Assembly: GCA_949825065.1 (NCBI GenBank)
Contig: OX463848.1
Span: 38,733,380-38,797,379 of the forward strand
Length of the DNA: 64,000 bases
Reading direction: 5' to 3'
Source of the DNA: Odontocerum albicorne
Taxonomy: Eukaryota > Arthropoda > Insecta > Trichoptera > Odontoceridae
The position numbers and the translations under genes were made by a program. The notes under the pieces were generated by a model. The model made no database searches, had not been told where the DNA came from, and saw only the letters and a program-made list of their open reading frames with translations. How positions within the stretch are numbered: the first letter of the stretch is position 1; each line of letters begins with the position of its first letter. Shown here piece by piece: positions 1 to 10,194 of this stretch.

Positions 1-539
1 ACTCTCATAGCAAACTGCAAAACATTAATAAATTGGTGGCAGTACATCAGGTTCATTCTTCTCACTAAGATTATTTAATAAATACTTCAACAATTTAAGT
101 AACAGAGTATCTTATTTATAACACTATAGATATGCACATAGAAAAATGTTCACTACATTTTTCTGTTTTATTTAATTTAAAAAAGGTATATTTCCAGAGG
201 GGCCTTGTGTATTCTTTTTGCTGAAAAGGGGATAGTGGGTCTAATAAGTTTGGCAACCTATGGTGTAAACTAATGAAATGATATATAATATATAATTTTA
301 TTAAAAAAATACAGTCTCACCGCTCCCTGATTATAACATAGAGTAACGGGTTATTGATTCAACCCGTGTTTATCTTGTTTCTTATATGAATGGTGTCAAA
401 TCTATATTAATGTATAGTTCGTGTACTATAGTTTTTGCTATTAATAAATGAGATTATTATTATCAGGAGTACTGGAATATATCTGTATTTTTTAGTAATA
501 AAAAAAAATTGTCTGGAACAAAAGGAAAGAAACTATGGG

Positions 540-1012
540 GACTTTGTGCGACAGAAGACTTCCAATAAAGTTTAAGAGCAAGATCTGAAAGACAGTGATC
601 TGGCCCACTATACTATATGGAGTCGAGTGTTTAAAGAAAAAAGAGTAACAATTGCTTTATGACGCAGAGATGTGTATGCTACGGTGGTCACCGGGCGTCA
701 CTAGATTGGATAAGATACGAAATAAACGAATTTGGGGAACAATTAAAGTGGCGTCAATTGTAGATAAAGCTCAGGAAACTTGACTACACTGGTATGGGTA
801 CATGCAATGGTGGGATGAAGGATCTTAGCTAAAGACAGCCATGAATTAGAAACTCCCAAATGGACGCAGAGGAAGACCCAAGAAAAGCCTATATAAGAAA
901 GTGGCGGAGGACATGACGAGACTCAAACTATCCTGGAATGATTGAGATTGAGAGAAATAAAGGAGAAAGGTCCAAGCAGTCGATCCCAATGGGACAAGGC
1001 AAGGGAAAAGAA
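540..1012 (+). pseudogene. RTE-like LINE reverse transcriptase, degraded C-terminal part
   Basis: Conceptual translation with several stops gives CDRRLPIKFKSKI, then ILYGVECLKKKE, EMCMLRWSPGVTRLDKIRNK, LHWYGY and GRRGRPKKSLYKKVAEDM, the usual order at the end of RTE-clade reverse transcriptases. It ends in a purine-rich GAAAAGAAGAAAG tail. Not functional. Confidence 0.75.
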
Positions 1013-1490
1013 GAAAGCTCTCTCTAAAAAAATGGCAGTTTTGAATCTTGTAATTTTGTCATTTTCCATTTATTATTTTTATCTTCAAGAGATCTGAATT
1101 TCATAAAGGCTTTAGATTCAGAAATCAATACCAAAACTCCAAAGTTGAAGAAAATATTTATGACATTAGAGGTAAGTCAAAATGGTATTTGAAAGGAAGT
1201 ATTTCTATTTAAAAATAATAAATACCTTAATTTCTTTACATTACACGAAACAAGAAATGTTTTTCATCGCATCAGTATCACAATGGTTATTTTAAAATCC
1301 TGAAAAACGCAAATTTATTTTCTCAATATTATGAATAAAATTTAAAAGTACACTTAAAACACTGCACTAATCCAAATCCTTTAGTTTCACTCTCGCCACT
1401 TTTAAAAATTTTGATATTTTTCAAAAACTCTACATATTATTTTAGGTTATTTTTTTTCTTATTTCGTCATTAAATTGGTGACATAGTGGA

Positions 1491-2212
1491 TGAAAATCAA
1501 TTAAGAGCTGCTTTACAGCAAATTAGTACGGTATCACGACCACTTGAACGTAGAAACTATAAATCATATTGTAGACATGCTTATTGACATAAAAACATAT
1601 GTGTTTACTCACCTTTTACATATGGGATGGCATAAAAAATTGGGTCACCGTTTTTAGAAACCAATGACAGATAAAATTGAATAGATCAGTAATTAATATT
1701 AATTTTTAACATTTTTTTATGTTATTGTGTATAAATTTATAGTGTGGTTTCAAAATATCATTTGTGCATCTGGTGGGACAAAGAAGGTGTCATCTACATT
1801 GAATTGCTTCTGAAAAATTTCACTTTTGAGGTTTATTGCTAACAACTCCGTCACCTAGAGGCCGCAATTCAAGAAAAAGAATCAGGAAGACGGTATCAAG
1901 AGATTTTTCAGCGTGATAATTCTCTCCGCATACTGCTAATATTACAAAAGTAGCTATTCAAGAGCTTGGTTAGGAGATTATTCCATATTTGTCCTATTCT
2001 TCTGATCTTGCTCCATCAGATTTTCATATATTCTGCTCTCTATCCAACAATATCCGAAGAATCTCCTTTAATAACGACGCGCTCTTCGAAATTGGCTTGA
2101 CGACTTCTTCACCTCCAAACTGCTAGATTTTTTCAGGCGTGGAATTGAAAAACTGCCAGAACATTGGGAGTCTATCGTAAACAATGCAGGAGAATATATT
2201 ACTGATTAGTTT
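1491..2212 (+). pseudogene. Mariner transposase relic
   Basis: Scattered over three frames: DENQLRAALQQISTVSRPL at the start; HDNS.HTA.ITKVAIQELG; YSSDLAPSDFHIF, the third catalytic Asp region of mariner (YSPDLAPSD); and a C-terminus resembling DFFRRGIEKLPEHWESIV and NNAGEYITD. Stops and frameshifts throughout make it inactive. Confidence 0.75.
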
Positions 2213-3168
2213 ACAAATTTTGTTTATTTAAAAAAAAATTGATTTAATAGAAATACTATAAACTTATCCCATCAACCTAATAATTAGCAGCTACGAATGA
2301 TATTCATAAAACCATTGAACATGTAATCATCAATTACCTGTGTACAAAGCGTTAATTCATTTGTAGCTTAGGAATAAAATAATTAATACTATTTTTTGCC
2401 CTCGATACTAAAAAAAAAATATTCATCTCTAAAAAATAGTCATGACAGTTCATGTCTAAATAATATTAAATAAACTTTAATATCAAGTTTTTCTATTACA
2501 ATGCCAAAAATTGCTTTAAGTTCATTTTAAACTATAAATAAGCAAAATTTTGTTTTCATAATTTTGATATTTTTTAAACCATCCAGTTCCTTAAAAAGTA
2601 AAACTTTAAGGGTTCATCAACAGGCTGTTACAAAATACCATATGCCCTTCACAGCAATGAGTCGAAAAATCCAATAATCTCTGAAAATAATAAGTGAACT
2701 AAAAGTAAATACAAAACATATTCAAAATAGGAATGTTTTTCAGAAAAATAGCATAGACAAAAAATATTTCATATCACAGATTTTATATTATGCAGTTCTG
2801 AACTTAAAAATCTAAATTGTTCAAAAACAAAACTAATTCATATATATTATCTCCTCTCCTTCAAATAATTCACTAATAATTTAACATTTTAGAACACTAT
2901 GGTATATACACTTTCATCTTAAGATGAATGGCAACTTTTAAATTTGACCCATTTCTAAAATGTTGTTTTTAATTAACATATTTAAACTATAATTTTTTTT
3001 TACTGTTAATAATAAAAATATTACTTAAGTTTATTTTTAAACGTTTTGAAATATTGAAACTCACTTCATAACCTTATTAACTAGTTCAACACTCATCATC
3101 GTTGAGTTGGATGCTTGGTTCATAAATGATGTGAGAGAATGACTCATTTTAAATTGCACCCATTTTTG

Positions 3169-3310
3169 TGAGGTGTATGGCCGCGGCAACACATTGGACT
3201 TCTGTGTGGAAGGTCATCAGTTCGAACCGCATGCTATGCTAATCCCCTGACAGGCATTTTTTCTGTCTAGTATTAGGTATAAGATACATTTGATTTGAGT
3301 CATATATATT
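3169..3310 (+). mobile_element. tRNA-derived SINE (family B)
   Basis: Head GAGGTGTATGGCCGCGGCAA resembles an A box, followed by AGTTCGAACC as a B box, then GCATTTTTTCTGTCTAGTAT. A second copy lies at 23232-23373 in the other orientation. It is a retroposon carrying an internal Pol III promoter, not a tRNA gene. Confidence 0.7.
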
Positions 3311-3946
3311 CTTTCATAAAGAGAACAAAAAACAGCTTTGCTTTCCAACTAAATTGACGTTGCAATCGCAACCTCAACTGCAAGAACCAGCAACAACGAT
3401 GACCAGTTTCTAAAACATTGTTTTTAAATATTTAAACTCAATAATTGTATTTTATTTTATGGGGAATTATGAAATTATCATTTAAACTTACTTCTACGTG
3501 CATTCAAATATTAAAGTTTATTAGGAAGGGATTTGCCAATTTGTTCCGAGTCAGGTAATACATTATAAAAAAAATCTTGGTCTACCAATTGTTGTGCTTC
3601 TTGATGGTTTGTCTTGAAGATGAAGAAAAATATAGTCAAAATCTTCTGCATGAGATAAAAAAAATTAAATTCAAAGCACCCTTTATATTTGGTTATCTTT
3701 GAACAACTTGTGTCCACCATAATGTAAGAACACTTGTGTATGCATTGTGTTCATATTCTTTTTCAAATACAAGAAAAGTTCAGAAATGTTAAAAATGCAA
3801 CCTTTTTATTACTTAATTTAAATATGAAAGTAGAATATAATATAAATTACTCTATTTAATTTGGTTAGAAAATGTATTTTTTATATTGTGTATAATTAGA
3901 ATAGTAATTCAATGATAATAATTAATGAATTTAGATTATACAAGTA

Positions 3947-4177
3947 TCCGGCGGTAAGTAATACACATCGGGGTTAAGAAAGAGACTGTCGGCCATAATC
4001 GGCTAACTTCGGCTTTGTAGAGCATAGTCTCTGTCATTCATACACGTGTTCCGTCGCAATTTGTCAGTCATTATGGACATCATTGTGTGACAGAAACGAC
4101 GCTCTACAAAGCCAAAGTTAGCCGATTATGGCCGACAATCTCTTTCTTAAGCCCGATGTGTATTACTTACCACCGGG
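3947..4177. mobile_element. 231-bp palindromic MITE with TA target duplication (CCCGGYGGTAAG family)
   Basis: About 90-bp inverted arms beginning YCCGGCGGTAAGTAATACAC, with a spacer of about 50 bp. TA lies on both sides. The copy at 53587-53817 has the same length, and half copies lie at 20255 and 26278. No coding capacity. Confidence 0.88.
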
Positions 4178-4597
4178 TATTGTATATATGATACTACCTT
4201 ATGCATTTTTCACCTAGTTATATGTAACACTAAATTATACATTTTACATAGTTTTATTTCGTACTAAACTGTACATTTTTTCATCTAGTTTTGTCTTACA
4301 CTTAATTACCCATTTTTCCACTTAATTACATCTGACACTAAACAATGGATTTTTACACATAGTTATATCTGACACCAAGTTACACTGTTTGTTCTTTGTT
4401 TTCCGTAATGTATATAATACACCTTGAACCAGTATTTAAGATAAAATTAATAAGTAGTAGATATATGTGACATCCAATGGTTGACTTTAGAAGACTTCAG
4501 GTTGATATTTTTAAAACTAAGTTTGGTTCACTTTGATATAAGCGTTATCTTATGTATTTAAGGTACACGTAATTTAATTTAAGGCTGACTTTATTTA

Positions 4598-4805
4598 TAT
4601 ATGACATACTTGTCCTGTGTCCCTTTTGAAGTAGACAGAGAGGACAAATCTCGATGCCTTTCTATTCATGCATGCTACTATTACCTCTTCCAAATTGATA
4701 AATCATATCATATCTGCTCTTTTTTTCTCAAACTAACTTCATTACCTTTACCTCAATCATTTTTTTTCTATTTAATTTCATTAATTCCTTGGACTACATT
4801 CTAGC
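4598..4805. repeat. Dispersed repeat fragment shared with 20700-20895
   Basis: Both copies share a CCTTTTGAAGTAGACAGAGA-like start, GGACAAAT and GCCTTTCTA, then pyrimidine-rich sequence. Probably part of a LINE untranslated region; the family is not identified. Confidence 0.45.
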
Positions 4806-4860
4806 ACATATATTTCACTACTGTCACATCCATATACCTAATCATCCTTTGTCTCCTATA

Positions 4861-5239
4861 CTGCCCTCATAAGCAAAAACGCAGCTAATGGCAAAAGTTT
4901 TGAGAAAACTGCACTTTTATGTTTTTCATTGCTGCTTAAAAATGTCGTGATTCATAAACAAAAAAGCAGTAAAATGTGATTCATAAGCAAAAACGCAGCA
5001 AACGCATAGGCACTTGCTGTCTTTTTGCTTATGAATCACATTTTATTGTTTTTTTGCTTAGAAAAACCTAGTATTTTGTAAAATTAAAAAAGACATTATG
5101 TCGATTTTTGTGTTGAAATAAATGGTTTTCTGTATTTTTTTTATGGATTATGGTTCAGAATTTGATATGGAATATTGCCTCATACTTAGTTGAATTTCTG
5201 TTTTTTTCCCATTAGCTGCGTTTTTGCTTATGACGGCAG
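4861..5239. mobile_element. 379-bp MITE with TA target duplication and CTGCC termini
   Basis: Terminal inverted repeats of about 31 bp start CTGCC(C/G)TCATAAGCAAAA and end in CGCAGCTAATGG; TA flanks both sides. The interior carries another inverted pair around GTGATTCATAAGCAAAAACG, so the element has nested foldback potential. Tc1/mariner-type by target site. Confidence 0.88.
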
Positions 5240-5338
5240 TATAACGGCAGACGGCAGTATAAAGGCTTTTTATTTTTTTCAGAATTACATTCATTTGGTC
5301 GTGTCTCATTTTTTAGGTTTTCCCAAATTTCTTATACC

Positions 5339-5538
5339 CTTTTTTTTTTTTTTTCATTTCACCGGTCGAGTTTATTGCCATGTGACAATCTCTTCCAACC
5401 AACCAGAAATATGTTTTATAGGCCCTAAGTGTTAACCAGACTGGAATCCTATTTAAAAAAAATCTGGGTTTCAGCGGGGATCGAACCCGCAACCTCCGGA
5501 TCGGCAGACAAGTGTCTTACCACCAGGCCACGGAGGTC
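5339..5538 (-). mobile_element. tRNA-derived SINE (family A) with poly(A) tail
   Basis: Read on the minus strand: CCTCCGTGGCCTGGTGGTAA gives an A box, GGTTCGATCC a B box, then the body (CTGGAATCC complement, GGTTGGAAGAGATTG) and an A-run at 5339-5354. Near full length. It is the template for about ten relatives in the window. Confidence 0.9.
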
Positions 5539-5539
5539 A

Positions 5540-7385
5540 TCATACCATAACTAAATTCCAAAAGTTTCCAGACTGAATAATTTAGAATATGTATGGACAG
5601 ATACCATGCAGGACACATCTGTAGCATGATCAGGTGATGTTAAAATTAATATTTAATATCATAACATTAGTAGTATATCAACTAGAGCCAATAGATTTAA
5701 TACCATAACATCAGTAGTATATTAACTAGAGCCAATAGATTTTGTGTTGTATTCTGAAATTTTAAATATTGAATATTGCACAGTTATCAAGTTTCTTTGA
5801 AAAGAAGAAAAAAACCCATCAGAAATAAAATGATGTTTAGATGCTGTCTATGGAAAATCTTCTTCCTGGCACATTCTAAGTTGTTCAGGCTGGAATTTTT
5901 TTAACTTAGTGGTACTTATATAATTATTTTTGTGATGCATCATTCATTCTTTCTACTTGGACACACTATCTCAATGTTCCTTTCTTTATCTCAAACACTA
6001 CATCTTTCCAGCTCTAGATTCCACGCAGATACCGCTCTTCTAACGATCCCCGAACCACGAACATGCCCGCTCTGGCCGAAAGGTTTTATAGTTCACTTTA
6101 GAGACATCCCAACCCCGTCATAAAATATGTTATCTATCAAACTACAACGCGTACATTAAATTTAGGCACCCCCGTCCGAAATCAATTCTAAAAACCACTC
6201 CCCTGATACCTCTTCCGGCAGACAGTCTTCCTCTGTAGACAACTACGTATTTCCCATATTCTACATATATGTAATTAAATTTTTTTAAAAGTCACACACA
6301 TCTCTATATATACACCCCATTTTATGTTTTACTTACCTTCATTATTTTTTTACTCATTCACATTGTATATATGATATATTACTGTGTGTGACAACACAAC
6401 ACATCCATAAATCTGTGTATATTTGTATCTAATATTATTTACTTTTTATCATCATGTTTATACATAAGTATTTAACATTTTATCATTTTTCATAACCATC
6501 TCATAAATCTTATCCTTTCCTGTTTCTTTAAAAAAAAAACACAAATCTCAACCTATAAATATCCTAACAGTCAGAAATTATCCGAAGAAGGAGTAAGGCG
6601 TCCTACTATCTCCCACTCACATTCAAGTTATAGATTTCTATATGAAATAATAAGAAAATAAAACACAAAATTATATTTATTTTTTTATTTCGTTTGTTAC
6701 TTATTTTAATTTTTCAGATAAATGCATATAATGTATTTATCTAAAATTAGGTTCAAAAATCAAATGTCTTTTACCATTAATGTAAGAAACATTTAATTTT
6801 TACAACATTATTTTTCCTAATATATCCCAAATTATTGTTTTTTTTTACATTTTCGTCTAGCAGGTGAACTTAGCAGGTAAAATTGATTTTTTTTTCTCAT
6901 TATAGATATAAAGCATGAATCCTGTTAATATTTATATCAACTTCATATATTAATGAAAAAAAAAAGCAAGGGAAAAGCAAAACAGAACTTCGGGGTTTGT
7001 ACGTAGGAATTTAACCAGATGGTTTTAAATCTGGTTTAATGTCACAGCACTCACTACATTTTACATATTTTTTAACCCTTTCTATTTATATCTCATAAAA
7101 ATGTTGTTTTTTTTTTATAATTGAAGAAATTTTTCAATAATTTTGATGCATTATAATAATGTAAGTGATTTATCAATTCTAAAAATGGTTGTTTTAATTA
7201 TTAATTGCATTTCGTTTGTAAAAATAAAATACATAAACAAAAAAATCTAAATGACAATTTTACAAAGTTTGAAGGCTGATAGAAGCAGTCTATTAACTTT
7301 ATTCAGTGCTTCTCAATTTTTTTTTATTCCTCTTGTTTTCCAGAATCAATAAAAAAAAAGTATACAAACCACTCAATTTATGTTT
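5540..7385. other. No gene recognised
   Basis: AT-rich, with homopolymer runs. A near-duplicate TATCATAACATTAGTAGTAT occurs twice at 5657-5740. Short open frames show no family resemblance. Confidence 0.6.
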
Positions 7386-7582
7386 TGTAATTTATTTTTA
7401 TCAAACAATGTTTATTCCACTTTTTTGTGACGGTATAATCCTACCGGTTTCAAGGCTTTCACCTCATCTTCAGGGGAGCGCAAACAAGACTCCCCTGAAG
7501 ATGAGGTGAAAGCCTTGAAACCAGTAGGGTTATACCGTCACAAAAAAGTGGAATAAACAGTGTTTGATAAAAATAAATTACA
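7386..7582. mobile_element. Penelope-like foldback element 1 (hammerhead-like core in both arms)
   Basis: Inverted arms 7386-7478 and 7490-7582 are about 93 bp each and nearly perfect, with an 11-bp spacer. Each arm, read outward, has CTGAAGATGAGGTGAAAGCC, TTGAAACC, then a CGGTA-type stem closed by TACCG, and AAAAAAGTGGAATAAACA. This CTGA..stem..GAAAC order resembles the hammerhead motif in Penelope-like retroelement ends. The core is CTGAAGA rather than CTGATGA here, so cleavage would be doubtful. A second copy is at 32275. Confidence 0.6.
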
Positions 7583-7622
7583 ATGTCTTTAAACCTCCAC
7601 AACGTGGAGGTTTAAAGACATT
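7582..7622. repeat. Perfect 19-bp hairpin with 3-nt loop
   Basis: AATGTCTTTAAACCTCCAC is followed by AAC and its exact reverse complement. It abuts the Penelope-like foldback. The same left arm follows the other foldback at 32488, but there without the return arm. Confidence 0.9.
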
Positions 7623-9607
7623 GCCTTAACTATAAACAACATACTCAATTTATGCATTTTAATTTAGAAAAGTACTTCTTAAATGACAATCGATTTCCAC
7701 ATCACTCGAGTTTTATCTAGTAAATTATACACAGAATGAGATATGGTATCAATATCCTTTCTTATTATTGGTAGACACAGTTATGAAATCCGTACAATTT
7801 AAATAATATGTACATTCGTGTATAAATTTAACAATTGCTCTTTTTTTATAAAATTTTAGAGAAAAATTTATTACATCATAAAAATTATACTGATCTTCAA
7901 TAATGCAGTAATTTTTAAGTTGATATTTCTTTTATTAGTTCTATTGAACTAAATATCCACTGTACACAAAAAGTTTCAAAATAAATAAGAACCCTTAACC
8001 ATTTCCCCAGATAGGACCTTAATTGCTTCATTTTAAAGCAAAAGGTTCTATTGTTAAGCTCATATATTTAATAACCATAGAAATGCTTAAAATTACAAGC
8101 TTATATAATATATCAGTTTTATTTTTGTAAACTAAAGAAAAATAGTTTTAAAAAAACATTATTAAAATTATTATTTTATCTAACCTATATTTAATGGCAT
8201 GATTGACTTAAAACCAAAGTATTTTATTTGAATCAATTTGACTGTATTCCCACATGACAGTTGTTAGTGCATTTAGTGAGGCGCTCACAAGAGAGAGAAA
8301 TAGCTTTATAAGCCCGCTCATAACTACATAGTGGGGCTTAGGCCTAAAGTGATGGAAATTTTTAAGTTTTCAAAATATGATTTATAAATACTTCGGTTAT
8401 AAAAGAATATGTTAAGTATTTTTCCTAAGTGTTGTTTCTTTTTTAATAAATAAAAGAAATTATTCCTGCATATGATTTCAACATGAAATCACTAGTATTA
8501 TAATATCTAAATTAACTAAGTATTATAAATGTAACTAAACTCTATTTTTCTTAATTCTATGGAATACTTACATTGTATTGACTTGAAAGAAATATAATTC
8601 TATAAGAACACAAGACAAATACTTCATTAAATTATTACATTTATCTTATTCTGTTTTTCCAAAAGTCTGGTTGTATCTTTTCTCTATTCTTAAAACAAAC
8701 CATCATTGTAAATTTAAGTATAGTAATTATTTGTATCAGTAATCATGTAGCACATTTGCCGAGAATTCTCTAGTTTTAAAATCGATTCCCAAGGAGTTTT
8801 AGAATACTTTTAACTGATTATTTTTATCCAAGCCATCAATCCTGACTTCTAAGAAATGTCCTCTTTGATGAGTTGACAGAAGAAAGTGCAATGGACAATA
8901 CACAAAAGATACAAGGACATACTGTATGACAGTCCAAAAAGTATACATTCTCAGCACAACGGAGAGCAAACAGATGCAGATTGAATAAAATAAAATAATA
9001 ACTGTTGCCAGTTATCAGGGACACAATGGAGAAAGATAAGCTAAAAGTACTAAAACTCTTAGCCAAATACACAACAGGATATGCCTATCACAAATTGGCT
9101 CATATAGTCTTCTACATTGGCACCAACGACAGATACCCTAATCCCCCACTTTGTACTGTGCTTTCTTTCATATTCATCACAGGTAATGAGAATTCATTTT
9201 TGTTAACCAGTGATAGTAATTGTAAAAATTTGTTATCTAGTTGAGTTTTTAAATAAATATTAACACTTCTCCAATTTAAGAACTTAGCTTTTATTCACCT
9301 AAAGTGCTCACATCACACGACCCACTTTGGGAACAAATATGAGAAATAATCTAAACTGAATTAATTTTCTTTCATGACTATATTTTTCCAAAACGACTTT
9401 TTTTCTAAAACTGAAGACTATGTAAAGAAAAAAAAAGTTCTATAAATGACGATTTGTTTTAACAATATTTTGAAAGATAAATATTATTTCAGCGAAAACC
9501 GTTAATTGAAATTTTTCAATCTTATAAAATTCAAAGTAAAGAATTTAAACCTCATCTTGACTACAAATTGATATTTATATTCGAGTAATTAATTAATTAT
9601 ATAGATA
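7623..9607. other. No gene recognised
   Basis: AT-rich intergenic sequence. Overlapping 78-79 codon open frames on both strands at 8836-9244 have no recognisable motif. Confidence 0.6.
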
Positions 9608-9863
9608 CAGGCATCCCTCATTTCGCACGATTTTGTAATAACGTAATTTAAATTAAATTCAAAAAGTTGATTTAAATTATCAATAAACTATTTAGGTCTT
9701 CTTATTAAAAGTGAAAATAATAATTGTTTAATTTACCATTTTTAGACAACTTATTTTTTATTAGAATCAAATTCAACCAGACAACTTTATTCAATTTTCT
9801 TTATGCAGTTTTTTTAGTGTTGCGATTTTTCCTAGATTAATCGCATAAAGCTAGGGATACCTG
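9608..9863. mobile_element. 256-bp pogo/Tigger-like MITE
   Basis: Starts CAGGCATCCCTCATTTCGC and ends with the complement of CAGGTATCCCTAGCTTTATG; TA on both sides. CAGGYATCCC ends with TA duplication are typical of pogo/Tigger-type elements. No open frame. It lies immediately downstream of the mucin stop codon. Confidence 0.8.
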
Positions 9864-9927
9864 TATACTATTCTAACTTCAACAAATTAAAACAGTCTCT
9901 TGATTTAGAAAATAACCACGTTATTTA

Positions 9928-10194
9928 TTAAAGCGAAATATTTTTCCTTTCAATTGGAACTTCCCATCTTCGTAACCAAACCTCCGGTGAATTGGCACAT
10001 TTTGATATTCTGGTACTTCGTTCACATCTTCTGCTGACTGGCCAGTAAACATAGTCCTCGGGACATTGGTAAAGCATGCCCTGCATCTTGTTGGATCTTG
10101 TACACTTGACGAAAGCAGGAGAACATTGGACTTCATTATCCAGGGTGAAGTGACCTTCTGTCGGACAGAGGTTACGTCCAGCCCTAACAGCAAC
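9928..10194 (-). CDS. Mucin terminal exon: last CBM14 domain and C-terminus
   Basis: It begins after a T-rich tract ending TTTTTTAG and reads VAVRAGRNLCPTEGHF and on, for 88 codons. Six cysteines (LCP, QCS, KCT, QCP, RCE, KCA) in CBM14 order make a divergent final domain, followed by a short basic tail ending RKNISL and TAA. The longest open frame over this stretch is a different, wrong frame. The correct frame is fixed by the cysteine pattern and by the phase-0 start. The stop codon lies inside TTTAATAAATAA, so a canonical AATAAA signal overlaps it. A pogo-like MITE starts only about 65 bp beyond the stop, so any 3' UTR is short or includes MITE sequence. Confidence 0.82.
   Translation of the reverse strand, partial: VAVRAGRNLCPTEGHFTLDNEVQCSPAFVKCTRSNKMQGMLYQCPEDYVYWPVSRRCERSTRISKCANSPEVWLRRWEVPIERKNISL

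Noticed and set aside
5460..5540. tRNA gene on the minus strand
   Set aside because: A and B boxes are present, but the same head with the same body and A-tail recurs about ten times; no intact cloverleaf or terminator; it is a SINE head.
9921..10193. 90-codon frame beginning MLLGLDVTSVRQ
   Set aside because: Wrong frame of the terminal mucin exon; the neighbouring frame has six CBM14 cysteines and fits the splice acceptor.
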